A stretch of DNA of 64,000 nucleotides, taken from Semisulcospira habei. Lineage: Eukaryota; Mollusca; Gastropoda; Semisulcospiridae. This document shows positions 31,947-42,999 of the stretch, one piece after another. Within the stretch, counting starts at the first letter, position 1, and each line of letters opens with the position of its first letter. The stretch lies in the NCBI GenBank assembly GCA_036245525.1, contig BTPG01000003.1:158441897-158505896 (forward strand). Reading direction: 5' to 3'. The position numbers and the translations under genes are program-made. The notes beneath the pieces are model-generated. The model worked only from the letters and a program-made list of their open reading frames with translations. It was not told the DNA's origin and did no database searches.

Positions 31947-33571
31947 TCAAAGAGAGATGCTGCGGTCCTCGCACCAGCGCATCAGACTGTAGAGAAGCAT
32001 GCACAAGTCGGGGGAGCGCGTCCCACCTTGTTTCTGGATATAAGACACCACCGTCGTGTTGTCCGAGAGGACCAGCAGATCTTGGTGACAGAGGTGATCT
32101 TCCCAGGCCATGAGGGCTTGCCAGACTGCTTGCAGTTGATGTGAGTGTGCGCTAGATCCAGAGGCCAGGGGCCGGACGTCGAGAGGAACCTCGGCAGAAG
32201 GTGAGCACCCCACCCGGAGAGACTTGCATCGACACAGAGGGAGATTTACAGGGGAGGAGAGGCTAGGGGAACTCCCAAAGCGAGCCACGAGGTGTCGGCC
32301 CACCGTCGGAGATGGGGACACAGCATCCAAGTCACAGGAACCAGGGCCGCTATGTCGCCGGAGGACGGACGCCAATGCAGCAGGAGATGCAGCTGTAGCG
32401 GCCAGGAGTAAAGACGACTGAGGGGGATGAGGTTTGCGGCCGCAATCATTAAGTCAAGAAGCTGAAGCCAAACTCTGGCGGGGGCTGCATCCTCCCGGGC
32501 TAACTGGCCGGCTAGGGTGGCAATCTTCAGTATCCGAGGCTGCAGTAGGCGCACATGGTTGAGGTCGGTAGCAAACTCCATGCTGAGGTGCACGAAACGG
32601 TGCGAAGGAGCGAGGTCCGACTTGCCCGCATTGATCGGGAAGCCCAAGCGCGCTAGGAGACGCAGCAGAGCATCCCTGTCCGTCGTCAGTTCGGCCTCCA
32701 ACTGGTTGCGTAGGAGGAGGTCGTCTAAGTAGTTCGACGTCGGACTGGAGGACGACTGTCGGGCCTTGGCGACTACGGCGTCCATGAGGCAGGTGAACAC
32801 CAAAGGGCTGAGGTTGAGACCAAATGGGAGCACCCAAAACTGGTAGACCACGCCGTCGATAGCGAACCGGAGGTATCTCCTGGAGGCCTGGTGCATCGGT
32901 ACGTGAAGATATGCGTCGGACAGGTCCAGGCTGACCGCAAAGTCTTGAGGCTGTACAGCGGCTTTCACGGGCCTGGTGGTCTCCATCCAAAAGGTCGGGC
33001 CGAGATATACTGGTTCAGCGCCGAGAGATCGATGATGGGGCGCCATCTCCCTCCTGGCTTCGGGACGACAAAGAGGCGGCTGTAGAAGGCCGGGGAGTCT
33101 GAGCGTCGAACTATATCTGTGGCGGCTTTACGCGCAGGGCGGAGGCCTGGAGAGGGTCTCTCGGGATCTCGGACGTAGCGGCAGCGGCGAGCAAAAGACA
33201 ATCCGGAGACCGTCAGCGATGGTGGAGCAAATCCAGGGTTCGTCGGGAAACAGCGAGAGCCAACTCCCACAGTAAATGGCTAGCCTCCCACCGACAGGAG
33301 ACCCCAGAGCGGACGGCGGGGGCTGGGGCGGGGAGCAGTCAGGGGGCCCGCCCACGACCTGGTCAGCGAGTGGGTCGGGGCCAAGTGAGGGCACGGGACC
33401 GGAACGGTCTAGGGTGGCCGAAGGCGGGGGCCTGCCGGGGGGCCTGAGGGGGCGCAGGCGGGTCTTGAAGTCCTCAAGGCGCGACCCCCAGCCTGGCGGG
33501 CAGCTGGAAAGCGCTGGGGAGGAGCGTTGCGGGGCCAGCGGTCGGGGTTGGCGTCCTTCATGGAGATCCAC
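31947..33571 (-). pseudogene. RT-RNase H gene of DIRS E5
   Basis: RT core frame 32246-33046: YAVSLD-type AVSLDLSDAYLHVPMHQ, YQFWVLPFGLNLSPLVFTCL and the YLDD box at 32718-32741. The N-terminal part with SRLFVVPKPGGRWRPIIDLS is in another frame (32965-33270). RNase H (LLVLSDNTTVVSYIQKQGG) is at 31947-32375. Active-site residues are kept but at least three frame breaks make it non-functional. Confidence 0.85.
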
Positions 33572-34196
33572 GTGTCGCCGAAGAGGAGAGGACCTTCAAG
33601 GGGGGCACGATGCAGCTGAGAGCGCAGATCGGGAGGCATCCCACGGCAGGCTTGAAGCAAGGCGTCCCTACGCATTAAGTCGCAGTTGGCGGCGGCCGCC
33701 ATGGCGTTGACCGACGAATGGTACGCCGCCCGGTTGGCGACCTCCGCAAGCGCCAGCAGGTCTCCCAGGAGGGGCGTGATCGAAGGATGTCAAGCGTCCT
33801 TCACGCGAGGGACAAAGGATTGGGTAAGGAGTTCCAGGAACCCTGAGCAGGCTAAGGCATTCCGGACGAGGGTAGCCGTCCTATCCAAGCCACGGGGGAA
33901 GGAACGTCGGAACAGAGCAAGGCCACCCGCTTGCATCAAAGCCGAAGGATCCACCACAGGGAGAGGGACAGAGAACGCCTGGGAATGGCCCGCATACCAG
34001 TCTCGACGGAAGGTGATGTCAAGGCCGGCTGGCCACCGACGGTCGGAGAAGGAATCGGGATCACGGCGGGCGGCGAGGTGGAGATGGGCGGAGAAAGCAT
34101 CCCGCAGGTCCCTGAAGCTGGGTGGCTGGGGAAAAGACTTGAACCTCTTGACCTGACACTCGGAATCCACGAAGGCGGAAACCTTCCTCTTCAGGG

Positions 34197-34239
<43 letters not shown>

Positions 34240-35670
34240 ACGCGGGGCAGGCGTCAGCAGGCAGCGACGCCACGATGATCCTGGCGGCCTCGTCAAGAGC
34301 TAGGAGTGTCTCCACACACGAGGAGGACGGAAGTCTAGGGGGGGTCCACTTCATCGGAGACGTGGGGCAAGGGGGAGCGGGTGTCCACTTCAAACAAGGA
34401 TGAAACGGAGCCCTCGGGGAGCAGACTCAGAGCCTCCTCGTCCACAGGGTGGCCGGGCGCGAAGGGGGGTTCCGCGGAAGCAGGGGCCCGACGAGACGTC
34501 AGGGAGCCCTCGCGCAGATCACGCATCTCCAGGGAACGGACGGGTCGAGGACGGGGGAGGGACGAAGGCAGCGAAGAGCGACGAGGCGACCGGGGGCTGG
34601 CGCGTGGCGGGAGCCTGTCACAGGGGGAGCGACTTCAATGCTGAGGACGGGGAAGATGATCCTTTGCAGGCAAACCACAGGTGGGCCTCCCTCGAGGAGA
34701 AGAAGAAGACCGCTGACGAGAGCATCCAGGCAAGCGAGCCAAACGTCGGGAGGGAGAGCACGACGAAGCATGACGACCACGTGTGTAGGAGGGTCGGGAG
34801 GAGCGGCGACGATCCCGGTGGGAGGACCGGTCCTTCCGACGGCGCCCGGTGGGGGAGCGAGAGCGCCTAGAGCTGGTGGTGGAACGGGAAGAGTCGGGAG
34901 CATGGCTGGAACACGCACGCTGGGGCTGACATCTCTGCTGGCGGGACTCAATGAGGTGGGCGCTCTGCCGGCAACTAGACCCCTCCGAGGAGTCAGCAGG
35001 CTTATCGAGGAGAGACAGACGAGGATGGCCAGTCACTAAGGGACGGCTCGAGTCACGCTGCTGCAGGCCGGGCTCAGTGAGGCGGGCACTCTGCCGGCAT
35101 ACAGACCCTACGGAAGGATCAGTGGGCGTGGCAGCAGGGGCAGTCCTGTGGTCAGCAGTTTCAGTTTTCAGTGTGTACCCAACGAGAGGTCCGTTCCGTA
35201 AGGCCGGGATGGGAAGAGGCGGTTGCTACATGAGAGGTGGCAGGGGATGGCATAGGAGCCGGGCGCAAGGTCACTGGCTGTGGGCGCTCGCGCCGGTAAA
35301 AACTCCAAAGGTGAGACCACCGTAGTTCCGGCCAGGATGCGCAGACATCACAAAGGCGGTCCGAGGAGCAGCCACCACAGGGTAGTCAGACCACATGGTC
35401 ATCCGTCGGCCACTGGAAGTCGCCACAGCAGGAGCACGTAAGCACCTGGACGCTGCAACACATAAAAGGCATAACACCGTCACAGCACCAGGAGGGGAGC
35501 AGAGCAAGGCCGGCACCAGCAAGACGACAGTAGACCAGGTCCCGAGAACAGCCGGAAAACAGTCAGGAAGCACATCAGAAGAGGCCGAGGAGCACACGAT
35601 AGCGTACGGCAACGAGCGCAGGGTAAGAAGACCAGTCGAAGCAACAGGGCCGAGAGCAAGGCTAAACACG
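33409..35670 (-). pseudogene. Gag-like ORF1 of DIRS E5, broken
   Basis: The C-terminal domain is split between 33409-33702 (NCDLMRRDALLQACRGMPPDL) and 33790-34296 (WYAGHSQAFSVPLPVVDPSALMQAGG). The G-run at 34195-34240 breaks the frame. The Arg/Ser-rich middle is near 34500-34900, and the cysteine-rich start lies near 35300-35500 in yet another frame. Confidence 0.75.
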
Positions 35671-35963
35671 TCTTATCCACGCGAGCGAAGTAGAATGAAT
35701 GGCTGGTCTACCACGTGATCGGGAACCGGTAGGGCAGGAACGGGAGACAACTCTCGGCCCCTCTGGGGGTTCCCCGAGTGCCTCCCGGGTTGTGTGGTAA
35801 CACAACGGGTTCTTAGGCTAAAATTGAGCAAGTAGACACTTCCAATAAGTCATGTCATCAGTAATGTTTTTGAGGAAACAAAAAATCCTACACTCCGTAC
35901 ACACACATACACACACACAATATTACAATCCCCTCCCAAAAAATGCAAACATCTGACACTCAC

Positions 35964-36134
35964 TGGAGTGATCATACCGCACACACCAATGGGCTGTTTT
36001 AACACAATCATTCGCTTGTTCTTGAATGGTGAAGGGATGACGTCACCATATGCTCGCCTGGCTTCCTCTCCGAACCAGTCCACAAAGGATGTGCCATAGG
36101 CAATCTCTCCCTCCGCTTCACGCAGTGGCTTCCC
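35964..36134 (-). CDS. ALDH5A1: ALDH5A1 exon 4
   Basis: Encodes 57 codons, phase 0, from [14 protein letters not shown] to [14 protein letters not shown]. The acceptor is TTGCAG and the donor GTGAGT. The DIRS E5 right terminus lies about 75 bp beyond the donor. Confidence 0.95.
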
Positions 36135-36218
36135 CTGCAATCAGCAACACAAATAACACTCACAGTAGAAACATTAAATTAAATTCATTTATTTTTAAGA
36201 CACCACTGGACAGACTAT

Positions 36219-36290
36219 CAGTTCAAGGGTAGTGCCAGATTAGCTTGCCACTGACAAGTGCCAAGCTAATCTAGCACTAACTGTGAACTG
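36219..36290. repeat. Hairpin family H1 copy
   Basis: Palindrome CAGTTCAAGGGTAGTGCCAG...CTAGCACTAACTGTGAACTG with a few mismatches, in intron 3. Confidence 0.8.
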
Positions 36291-37121
36291 TCTCGACCAA
36301 TTTATCTGCCAAAGCTGGTGGTACAAAGAAACTGTTTTATACATGCCTCCATAAGTGTATAACGCTAAGTGTGCAACGTCTACCGAAAAAGTCGACGCCT
36401 AGCGTCAGAGCCGACGCGCATTTGAACAGGTATTTTCCAAAAGTACCGCACAAGCCAGATACACAGAAATCTTTCCCATAAAAGGGGGGGGGGGGGGGGG
36501 GGGGGGGGGAGCAAATGGCTGCATGAGATATGAGATGACAAAAGAAAAGGGTACCATTTTGTCTTTTTTCATGCACCTGCACAGATGTAACAAAGCAAAC
36601 AAAAAATCCTGCTCAACACCATTCTCATAATTATAATAATAATATACAACTCTTCTACAGCACAATATCCCCACAAAGAAAGGCTCAGAGTGCTTTGTCA
36701 GATAAACGAACCGTTACCACCCATTTACCTTTAAAATGGCGTTTCTCTTCACCTTCGATTTTTTTTGGGGGAAAAATCAAGCAGCCATGAATGACTGCAT
36801 TTGTCGCCATGTTGCATATTATCTGATTACATCACCTGGCCTAAGACAATGACATAGTGTCAGGAATTTCTACGCAACCTTCCAGCCAGCCTGATTTTTG
36901 TTCTTTGAAGTCACACTTATAGTAATAGACTTATGACGCCTCCAATAGTTACAATAGTCAATGTCAGATGTGAGTGAGTTTCATTCAGCTGTCACTGATG
37001 ATTTTTATCATAGCTTGGTGACTCTTTAGGTGCTGTGCACTACCCTTACACTGAAATGAGGCCAATCCATTTTTGTGAATTGGTGTTGTAAATAAGAAAG
37101 AAATAAAATACAAGTACTGAC
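36291..37121. other. ALDH5A1 intron 3, repeats only
   Basis: Contains a G-run of about 24 (36486-36509), an inverted copy of the 11.1-kb LINE end with ATT-type tail (36630-36705), and otherwise AT-rich unique DNA. No exon was seen. Confidence 0.55.
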
Positions 37122-37205
37122 CATCTCAGCAGTCAGGAGTCTGGCGAGTTCTCCCTTGTTCTCGACACACAAATCTGACCAGCGACGGAGGACAATGCTG
37201 CGCTC
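37122..37205 (-). CDS. ALDH5A1: ALDH5A1 exon 3
   Basis: Encodes 28 codons, phase 0: ERSIVLRRWSDLCVENKGEL to LLTAEM. The acceptor is TCCTTGCAG and the donor GTCAGT. The Met before the exon 4 GKP replaces the Ser usual at this ALDH position, a mild oddity next to a junction whose position is otherwise well supported. Confidence 0.95.
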
Positions 37206-37434
37206 CTGCAAGGAACAAAATGAACACACCGATGAATGACTCAGCAGTAGAAGGTCCACACAGTCATGCCTGGGACAGCTATGGCTGACGTCAGCCTGAT
37301 AAGCCATTGTTTATGTGACAGTCACTACTTGACAATTCCTCACCCCACCATAATAATGCACAATACTAAAAAATCAAGCACATCAAGAAAGTGCCGGTAG
37401 ATAGCGCACACATACCAACGGAAATTATTCAGCT

Positions 37435-37522
37435 CTGGACAAAACAAACAGTTAGATCCTCTGATCAGGGCGTCTAATTTAGATCCCCTGAGATCAGGGG
37501 ATCTCACTGTTTGTTTGTCCAG
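37435..37522. repeat. Hairpin H4 (CTGGACAAAACAAACAGT type)
   Basis: Imperfect palindrome from CTGGACAAAACAAACAGT to ACTGTTTGTTTGTCCAG, with GATC-rich inner arms. Only this one copy was noticed in the window. Confidence 0.75.
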
Positions 37523-37613
37523 TACTGTAAATGAGAGCAAGTTTCTTTTTTTACACCCCTGATTCATATCTACATGCCAATTAACCCTTTACCCTTTTAG
37601 CCCCGAGTCCCAA

Positions 37614-37732
37614 CAGGAGAAGATTGATTGACTATGATAATTCAAGGGTAGTGCCAGATTAGCTTGGCACCTTCAGGCACCAAGCTAATCTGGCACTACC
37701 CTTGAGTTATCATGGTCAATACACCTCCTGCA
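37614..37732. repeat. Hairpin family H1 copy
   Basis: The most regular H1 member: ATTGACTATGATAATTCAAG...CTTGAGTTATCATGGTCAAT around an AGCTTGGCACC core, flanked by CAGGAG/CTCCTG and by AACCCTTTTAGCCCC inverted pairs. Confidence 0.85.
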
Positions 37733-37878
37733 ACTGGTACATAGTCATTAAGTAACACTTCCAAAATATGGGAAATGGGATCTTGGGGCTAAAAGGGTTA
37801 ACCCATTCTATAACCCATATCAAAGTGTGCCAGGCTGAATAGGTTATAAACATGATGGTTTCTGCACTGTGTCCTAAC

Positions 37879-38000
37879 CTTGGCTGTGGTCTCTCTCCAT
37901 GTCTGAAAGGCCTTGTTGGCCACCTCAATCGCTTGACGGACATCTGTGGCATCCATGTCTGGTACTGTCCCCAGCACTTCTCCCGTTGATGGGTTTGTCA
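37879..38000 (-). CDS. ALDH5A1: ALDH5A1 exon 2
   Basis: 122 bp, entering in phase 1 and leaving in phase 0. It completes the Val split from exon 1 and encodes VTNPSTGEVLGTVPDMDATD to WRETTAK. The acceptor is GTTCCAG and the donor GTTAGG. Confidence 0.94.
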
Positions 38001-38221
38001 CTGGAACAGCAACAATCAAAATGACCAGTCTGAAGGGAATAGCACAAGATCTACGATATGGGCACTGCATGACTGTTAGACTGGCAACATGTAATCACAC
38101 CTTGCAGTAATCCAACGGTAGCTGACTTACTCATGCAGCCAGCGTTAATGCAAACAATACTGTTGACTGAATGCACAGGTAACATCTTCACTGCTGAGAT
38201 ACAGAGAACAAGATTCAACTG

Positions 38222-38285
38222 CAAGAGGCATAGATCCTCATGAGCCCCTGCAGTCGTGGGGGCTCATGAGGATCTATGCCTCTTG
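38222..38285. repeat. Hairpin family H2 copy
   Basis: Almost perfect 64-bp palindrome: CAAGAGGCATAGATCCTCAT to ATGAGGATCTATGCCTCTTG, centre CCCCTGCAGTCGTGGGGG. Confidence 0.9.
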
Positions 38286-38479
38286 TTTCCACCACTTTGC
38301 ATCCATATTTCTGGAGCTCTTTGGTGCTGAATTTACAAAGTTTGCAGAAACACAATCTGTGTCCAGTGGCAGCGAGGGGTTACATCTTTGCACTATGTGC
38401 CTCACAAGATCTTTGTAAAGAATGTATTTAAACCTTATCATTCGGAATACACCAGTGTGTAAAATAAGTTTGACTAAAA

Positions 38480-38551
38480 TAGTTCAAGGGTAGTGCCGGA
38501 ATAGCTTGGCGCCGACACGCGCCAAGCTATTCTGGCACCACCCTTGAACTA
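38480..38551. repeat. Hairpin family H1 copy
   Basis: Palindrome TAGTTCAAGGGTAGTGCC...GGCACCACCCTTGAACTA with a GCTTGGCGCCGACACGCGCCAAGC centre. Confidence 0.88.
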
Positions 38552-38682
38552 GAGCCATTGGTCTATATCCTTATCTGTAAGTACTGTAATGTAACCTTGC
38601 ATATGGCAATGTACAAATTTAAAGCTTTTAGCCTCAGCATGATATGGGCTAACTGTGAATGAGATGTAAACACTGCAATCAC

Positions 38683-38785
38683 CATCAAACGTTTTGCCAG
38701 ACTTGGCGCTGATCCACTGCCCGTCAACGAAAGCCTTTTCTCTCAGCAGCGAGCTGGCGAAGCGCGCCCCCTGTGTGGCAGCCAT
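38683..38785 (-). CDS. ALDH5A1: ALDH5A1 first coding exon (start uncertain)
   Basis: 103 bp from an ATG at 38785 (AAG ATG GCT context) encode MAATQGARFASSLLREKAFV and DGQWISAKSGKTFD plus one base. The donor is GTGATT. The same frame is open upstream to a possible acceptor TTGTTTCAG ending at 38870, so the exon may span 38683-38869 with 5' UTR or extra N-terminal residues. The N-terminus is shorter than that of vertebrate enzymes, which carry a longer mitochondrial presequence, so an upstream exon may exist. Confidence 0.85.
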
Positions 38786-38869
38786 CTTGAGCGATACAGA
38801 GACAAGCAATGGCTGAAACTTGATGACAACCCCTCTGGCCTGAAGTACCCGAGGCAACAGTTCTGAGAT

Positions 38870-40220
38870 CTGAAACAATTGGAAGAAAATATTCTACTTT
38901 GGTTTACTCTCCCAGTATGCTAAGATTATAGGGCTGATGTTAACCGCATTCAGAACGCGCACGGACTGACCGCAGCTAATGTTGGCCCAGTGACCTATTG
39001 TGTACTGAGTGTATAATGATGACATAAAACTGCAAAAGTCATAAGGTCCAAAATCACACACCAGCACACTTATAAGTGTGTACTTGAACACACATGAAAG
39101 ACATCTCAAAAACAGGGCTTAAAACAGTACAGCATAAAAAATTACACTTTTGTATAACTTAGACAGTCAGAGTGACAAATCGTAGATCTATGCATCTGAC
39201 CAGGGTCTCTGTATAAATGCATGTTGGTATCAGATGCAAATTATGTGATCTGGTGCATTTTGGGCACACCTTCAAGCAGTCTTTTTGAAACATGATTATA
39301 ATAGGCAAAGAAAATCTAGGGCTCAAAAGCGGAAAAAAACACATGCCCTGCAAACAATTCATCTTTGTAGAGTCCTGCACAAGTGTCAAGAAAGTTATCT
39401 TCAACTAAATTTCTTCTGTCAGATCTGTTTAACTTTCAAACATCTACACGATAATCGTGTGCACCATGACACCATCACTAATTAACAGAACAGCAAAAAT
39501 GCACACAGTGCACAGTATACATGTATGCAATGGACCTTTTCTTGTTGCAAGTAAACTTTATATAACAAAAATATGAATAAGCAAACATTGAACAGTATGA
39601 TGAAATTACCTGTGAGTTAAAAATTCAAAGCCCTCTAGTCCTACTGGAAAATTTGCTGGTGTGTCTCCTGAAGGTGAAGGCCAGGCAACCTTTAACCACT
39701 ATCCCATCAGTACAAAACTGGGGCACTGCTGATAACACACTGCTGTTGAACAAAGATGTACACCACTGGGACATGTTCTAATTTGAATGTTTTCTAATTT
39801 GCCACTTCGCAGTGGGACACAGTATACAAAACAAGACGGGCAAGAGGCATAGATGCGGGGGTTCATAAGGATCTTTGTTTTCATCCCTACATCACATTAC
39901 CAATCCCTTTAGCGCAAACTGTACCACATGACCGAGCTACAAAAACCCTTGTAGCGACAAATGGCAGACTTTTTGTAGCCCTCTTTGTGACGCATCTTGG
40001 ATGTGAGTTTTGTTCTATAAAAGATCACCAAAACGTCCTAAAGTAAAAAGTTACTTGGTGTTGTTTGAAACAACAGGCAACATTATGAAATATTTTAAAT
40101 TACGTCTAAGTCTATTATGTATAAATGTATATTGACTTCAGTCATGTCTGGCGTGATCCAGGTTGGAAGATTTCTTCTCGATTTCTTTTATGAAAATAGT
40201 GGAGGAATGAAAACAAATAC
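38870..40220. other. Upstream region of ALDH5A1, no gene seen
   Basis: AT-rich DNA without a supported ORF. It holds a half H2 hairpin (CAAGAGGCATAGATGCGGGG at about 39839). A promoter or 5' UTR exon of ALDH5A1 may lie here or further right, but I cannot place one. Confidence 0.45.
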
Positions 40221-40364
40221 GTTATTGGTAGCAGGGGCTTGTTACACGGACCCTTGTAGGCCTTTGGGAGGTCAAAGGAACCATTGTACCCCTCAGGCCA
40301 ATGGTTCCTTTGACCTCCCGAAGGCCTACAAGGGTCCTTGTAGCAAGCCCCTGCTACCAATAAC
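40221..40364. repeat. 144-bp palindrome H3
   Basis: Arms 40221-40286 (GTTATTGGTAGCAGGGGCTT...) and 40299-40364 are inverted repeats with about three mismatches around a 12-bp loop. No ORF. MITE-like foldback, a single copy in the window. Confidence 0.88.
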
Positions 40365-40419
40365 TAATAGTGTCTCTTGCCAGGGGCGGATCTGGGGGTG
40401 GGAGAATCCTAGAGGTTCC

Positions 40420-40552
40420 AGACCCCCCCCCCCCACCCCCTCCCAGACCCAAAATTGTTTAAAATGCTATAACAAAGTCCCTTTTTGAGGTGTTTGGACC
40501 CCCCCCCCCCCCCCCCAATACACACACACCCAAATTGATTTTTTGGGCGAGT

Positions 40553-40620
<68 letters not shown>
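40420..40620 (+). repeat. C-homopolymer tracts
   Basis: Three long C-runs (about 40424-40440, 40499-40516 and 40554-40618). They are likely to be assembly or polymerase problem sites. Confidence 0.9.
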
Positions 40621-40622
<2 letters not shown>

Positions 40623-42998
40623 GTTTGATTTTTCAGCCACTGGAAGAAGGTCTAGCGTCGGGAGGCCTTTCGTGTCAGGTTGAAGGTCCAAAACCAAAAG
40701 TTGGAACCGCCCCCCACCCCCCCTTCGAGGTAACTGATCCGCCCCTGCTTGCTTGCTCCAACCATATCTGTGTTTCTCACACTGGCATATTATTATTAAA
40801 CAAACTATCAATATGTGACAAGCTTCAAAAGAATAATTTTTCATCCACATACCGGGAAGGGGGTAATCTTTATTCTACCATTTCCACAAGTCGCATTAAT
40901 ACTTATGAACAGTTTCATTAACTCTTTTGGTGTCGGTATCAGTTTTTGTCAAGGCGATTCCTACAAGAATCACCTAGACAAAAAGTGCTACCGACAGCTA
41001 AAGGGTTGAGAGAATCAGGGTAAAAAACGGTGGACTACAGGGAGGAACAAAACCATTGGCTCTTTGTCAAATGCGAGATTGCCTATCAGGCTCGGCAAAG
41101 TCAAGTTTCTGACAGTTAATATGGCAATGCAATTTTCAAATTTCACAACAGAAACACTGATCAGGCTAATAGAAAAAAATTTTGTTCCCAGATTACACTT
41201 AGCTGGTAATCTGAAAGGCTGCTAAAGTACTAGAGTCCTGGATAATTTGGTCCACCCTGAGACTATGCATACTTCTGCCAGCTGGTGTACACACTGAGTG
41301 AAAACAATGGGTGAAACAACTACTGAACTAGAAAAGGATTTATATAAAAACGAAGGTGAAATTGTGCCACTGGAAGAAACCAGAAAATGTTCCACTTATG
41401 AAAGTAACAAAATGTTTCCTAAAGACATACTGTAATCTGATGTCGACAGTCAAACCAGGAGGACATAGTTTACCACAGAAACATTCATGAAAACAACTCC
41501 CACTGCCAATGCACACTCAACTCCACCAAGGCCTGATGTTATAATTCTGTCTTGACCAGCAGGGGACAGAAGTGGGTGTCTTGACACTTTTGTACAAGAC
41601 TTGACATAACTGCACACACTCGGTGTACTACTATACACTGTTCAAGGTTGATGCCATTCCCCACTTTGTAGTGCAAGAAAACAGGCTGGGTAAAACAGTT
41701 ATTTTACTGTAAGTGTAAGGAGTCAGCAATCTGAAATTTCCAGTTATAGGCAGAGAAGATAAATATGATGGTGATATTCTCAAGAAGTGTACGATGATTT
41801 TTTGAACGTTTGGTAAAACACAGATTAACCACCTGAACATCACCAAAGTGCAAGAGGCACAGATCCTCATGAGCCCCTGCAGCTGTGGGGTCTTATGAGG
41901 ATCTATGCCTCTTGCTGAAACCACTTTGTATCCATGTTTCTTTGATGGATGGGGATCTTGATGTTGATTTCACAATCATTTTTAAAACGCAATATGCGTC
42001 CATAGTGTATCACACCTTACTACTGTAATCAGTGGCAGCCTGTGCAAATACTGTTGTATTCGAGTGTGTACACAGCATTCAGTCGTGCATGTTTATTCCC
42101 ACAATAAAACTAACTGTAATGTCTCCATATACAAAAGTCAGCATATGCCCATATCTGATTCAGAAACTTTGCTTCTTTCTTAAATGTACCATAAACAAGA
42201 AAATAAATAATAAATTAAAATTAAAAAAACAAACAACAACTGACTGCTTTTCTGTAGTCTATGGGTAATAACCCCATAAATAATTATGCCTTTTATGTGC
42301 GTAGATGCTCCCCTTGTGATACAATACGTAATTTGTTCTCTTCTTCCTGGAATGCCCTCACACATACAGATGGCATTTTACCCCAGTCAGCATCCAGGTG
42401 CTAAAATCCAACACTACGATTTCTGTAAGCATGACAAATAACATCTCTCATAAATATGAATGCCAATTAAATTTTATCCCAGCTGCATAAACATAACAAA
42501 ATAGAGGCAACATTGGCAAGCAAGACACATCTATAGTATTTCAAGACCCCAGTGGTGTATAATCCAGAGGCGTGTGACCATGGGTAGTTCTCAAAAACAT
42601 GGTCCAGTTATGTGACATTTACCTCGAAAAAAAAAAAGTTTTGAGTAGAAAGCTGATGATTGGTCATTGTGAATCTGCAAAAGATTTGATATTTGTACAT
42701 TTCGTTTTCCTCTCAGAAGGACAGGTAGCACATGAACACCTAGCATCGGGCAGTCGAAACATGGACACCAAATTAAGGATTTTATTTTAAATTTTTGGAT
42801 GTTATGTACTTAAAGTTTACGATTTATGTTAATGTTTACGATTAATGTGGGGGAATTTTACTGGATGCAAAATTTCGCCATAAAACAATTGCATGGCGTT
42901 TTAGAAATAAAGCCTGATGTAAATAAAAAAATTAATGTAGTACATTATATACGATTTTCACGTTTTGGCTTATGTGCGATTGCAAAAGCTAGTCAATA
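40621..42998. other. Intergenic DNA, repeats only
   Basis: A hairpin of the CTTTTGGTGTCGGTATC...TACCGACAGCTAAAGGGTT type at 40921-41009 and an H2 hairpin at 41851-41914. The rest is AT-rich unique DNA with only short chance ORFs. Confidence 0.5.
41851..41914. repeat. Hairpin family H2 copy
   Basis: CAAGAGGCACAGATCCTCAT to ATGAGGATCTATGCCTCTTG, centre CCCCTGCAGCTGTGGGG, one or two mismatches. Confidence 0.88.
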
Positions 42999-42999
42999 T

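Larger units (their letters stand above)
27996..35890 (-). mobile_element. DIRS-type element E5 with both ITRs and ICR
   Basis: The left (27996-28200) and right (about 35700-35890) ends are inverted repeats sharing GTGTCTACT...TTGCTCAATTTTAGCC, ACAACCCGGGAGGCACTCGG and the CCCAGAGGGGCCGAGAG block. The internal complementary region at 28253-28345 joins the complement of both outer ends, the hallmark of DIRS replication through a circle. The minus-strand order is gag, RT, RNase H, recombinase. The host intron resumes at about 35891, only about 75 bp from ALDH5A1 exon 4. A LINE at 29249-31160 splits the recombinase gene. Confidence 0.92.
11239..38785 (-). other. ALDH5A1: ALDH5A1 gene span (8 coding exons, 3' part missing)
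   Basis: This is succinate-semialdehyde dehydrogenase, the mitochondrial enzyme that oxidises succinate semialdehyde to succinate with NAD+ in the last step of the GABA shunt. Eight exons join in frame into 348 codons: 34.3 + 40.7 + 28 + 57 + 39 + 48 + 48 + 53. Every internal boundary has AG and GT. ALDH landmarks appear in order: ITP|WNFP (catalytic Asn), KPAEDTP (cofactor Lys), FTGSTNVGK, LELGG (general base Glu) and GQ|TCVC (catalytic Cys with the neighbouring Cys used as a redox switch in the human enzyme). The part with the EXFGP motif and oligomerisation strand was not found in 1-11238. Introns carry DIRS, LINE and hairpin insertions. Confidence 0.95.

Noticed and set aside
38549..38682. 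ALDH5A1 first exon continuing to 38549
   Set aside because: A GT donor at 38682-38681 and perfect phase match with exon 2 end the exon at 38683. The remaining frame is intron, with an H1 hairpin at its end.
40490..40921. Proline-rich proteins from C-runs, and glycine-rich ones on the other strand
   Set aside because: These arise only from homopolymer tracts and have no coding signature.
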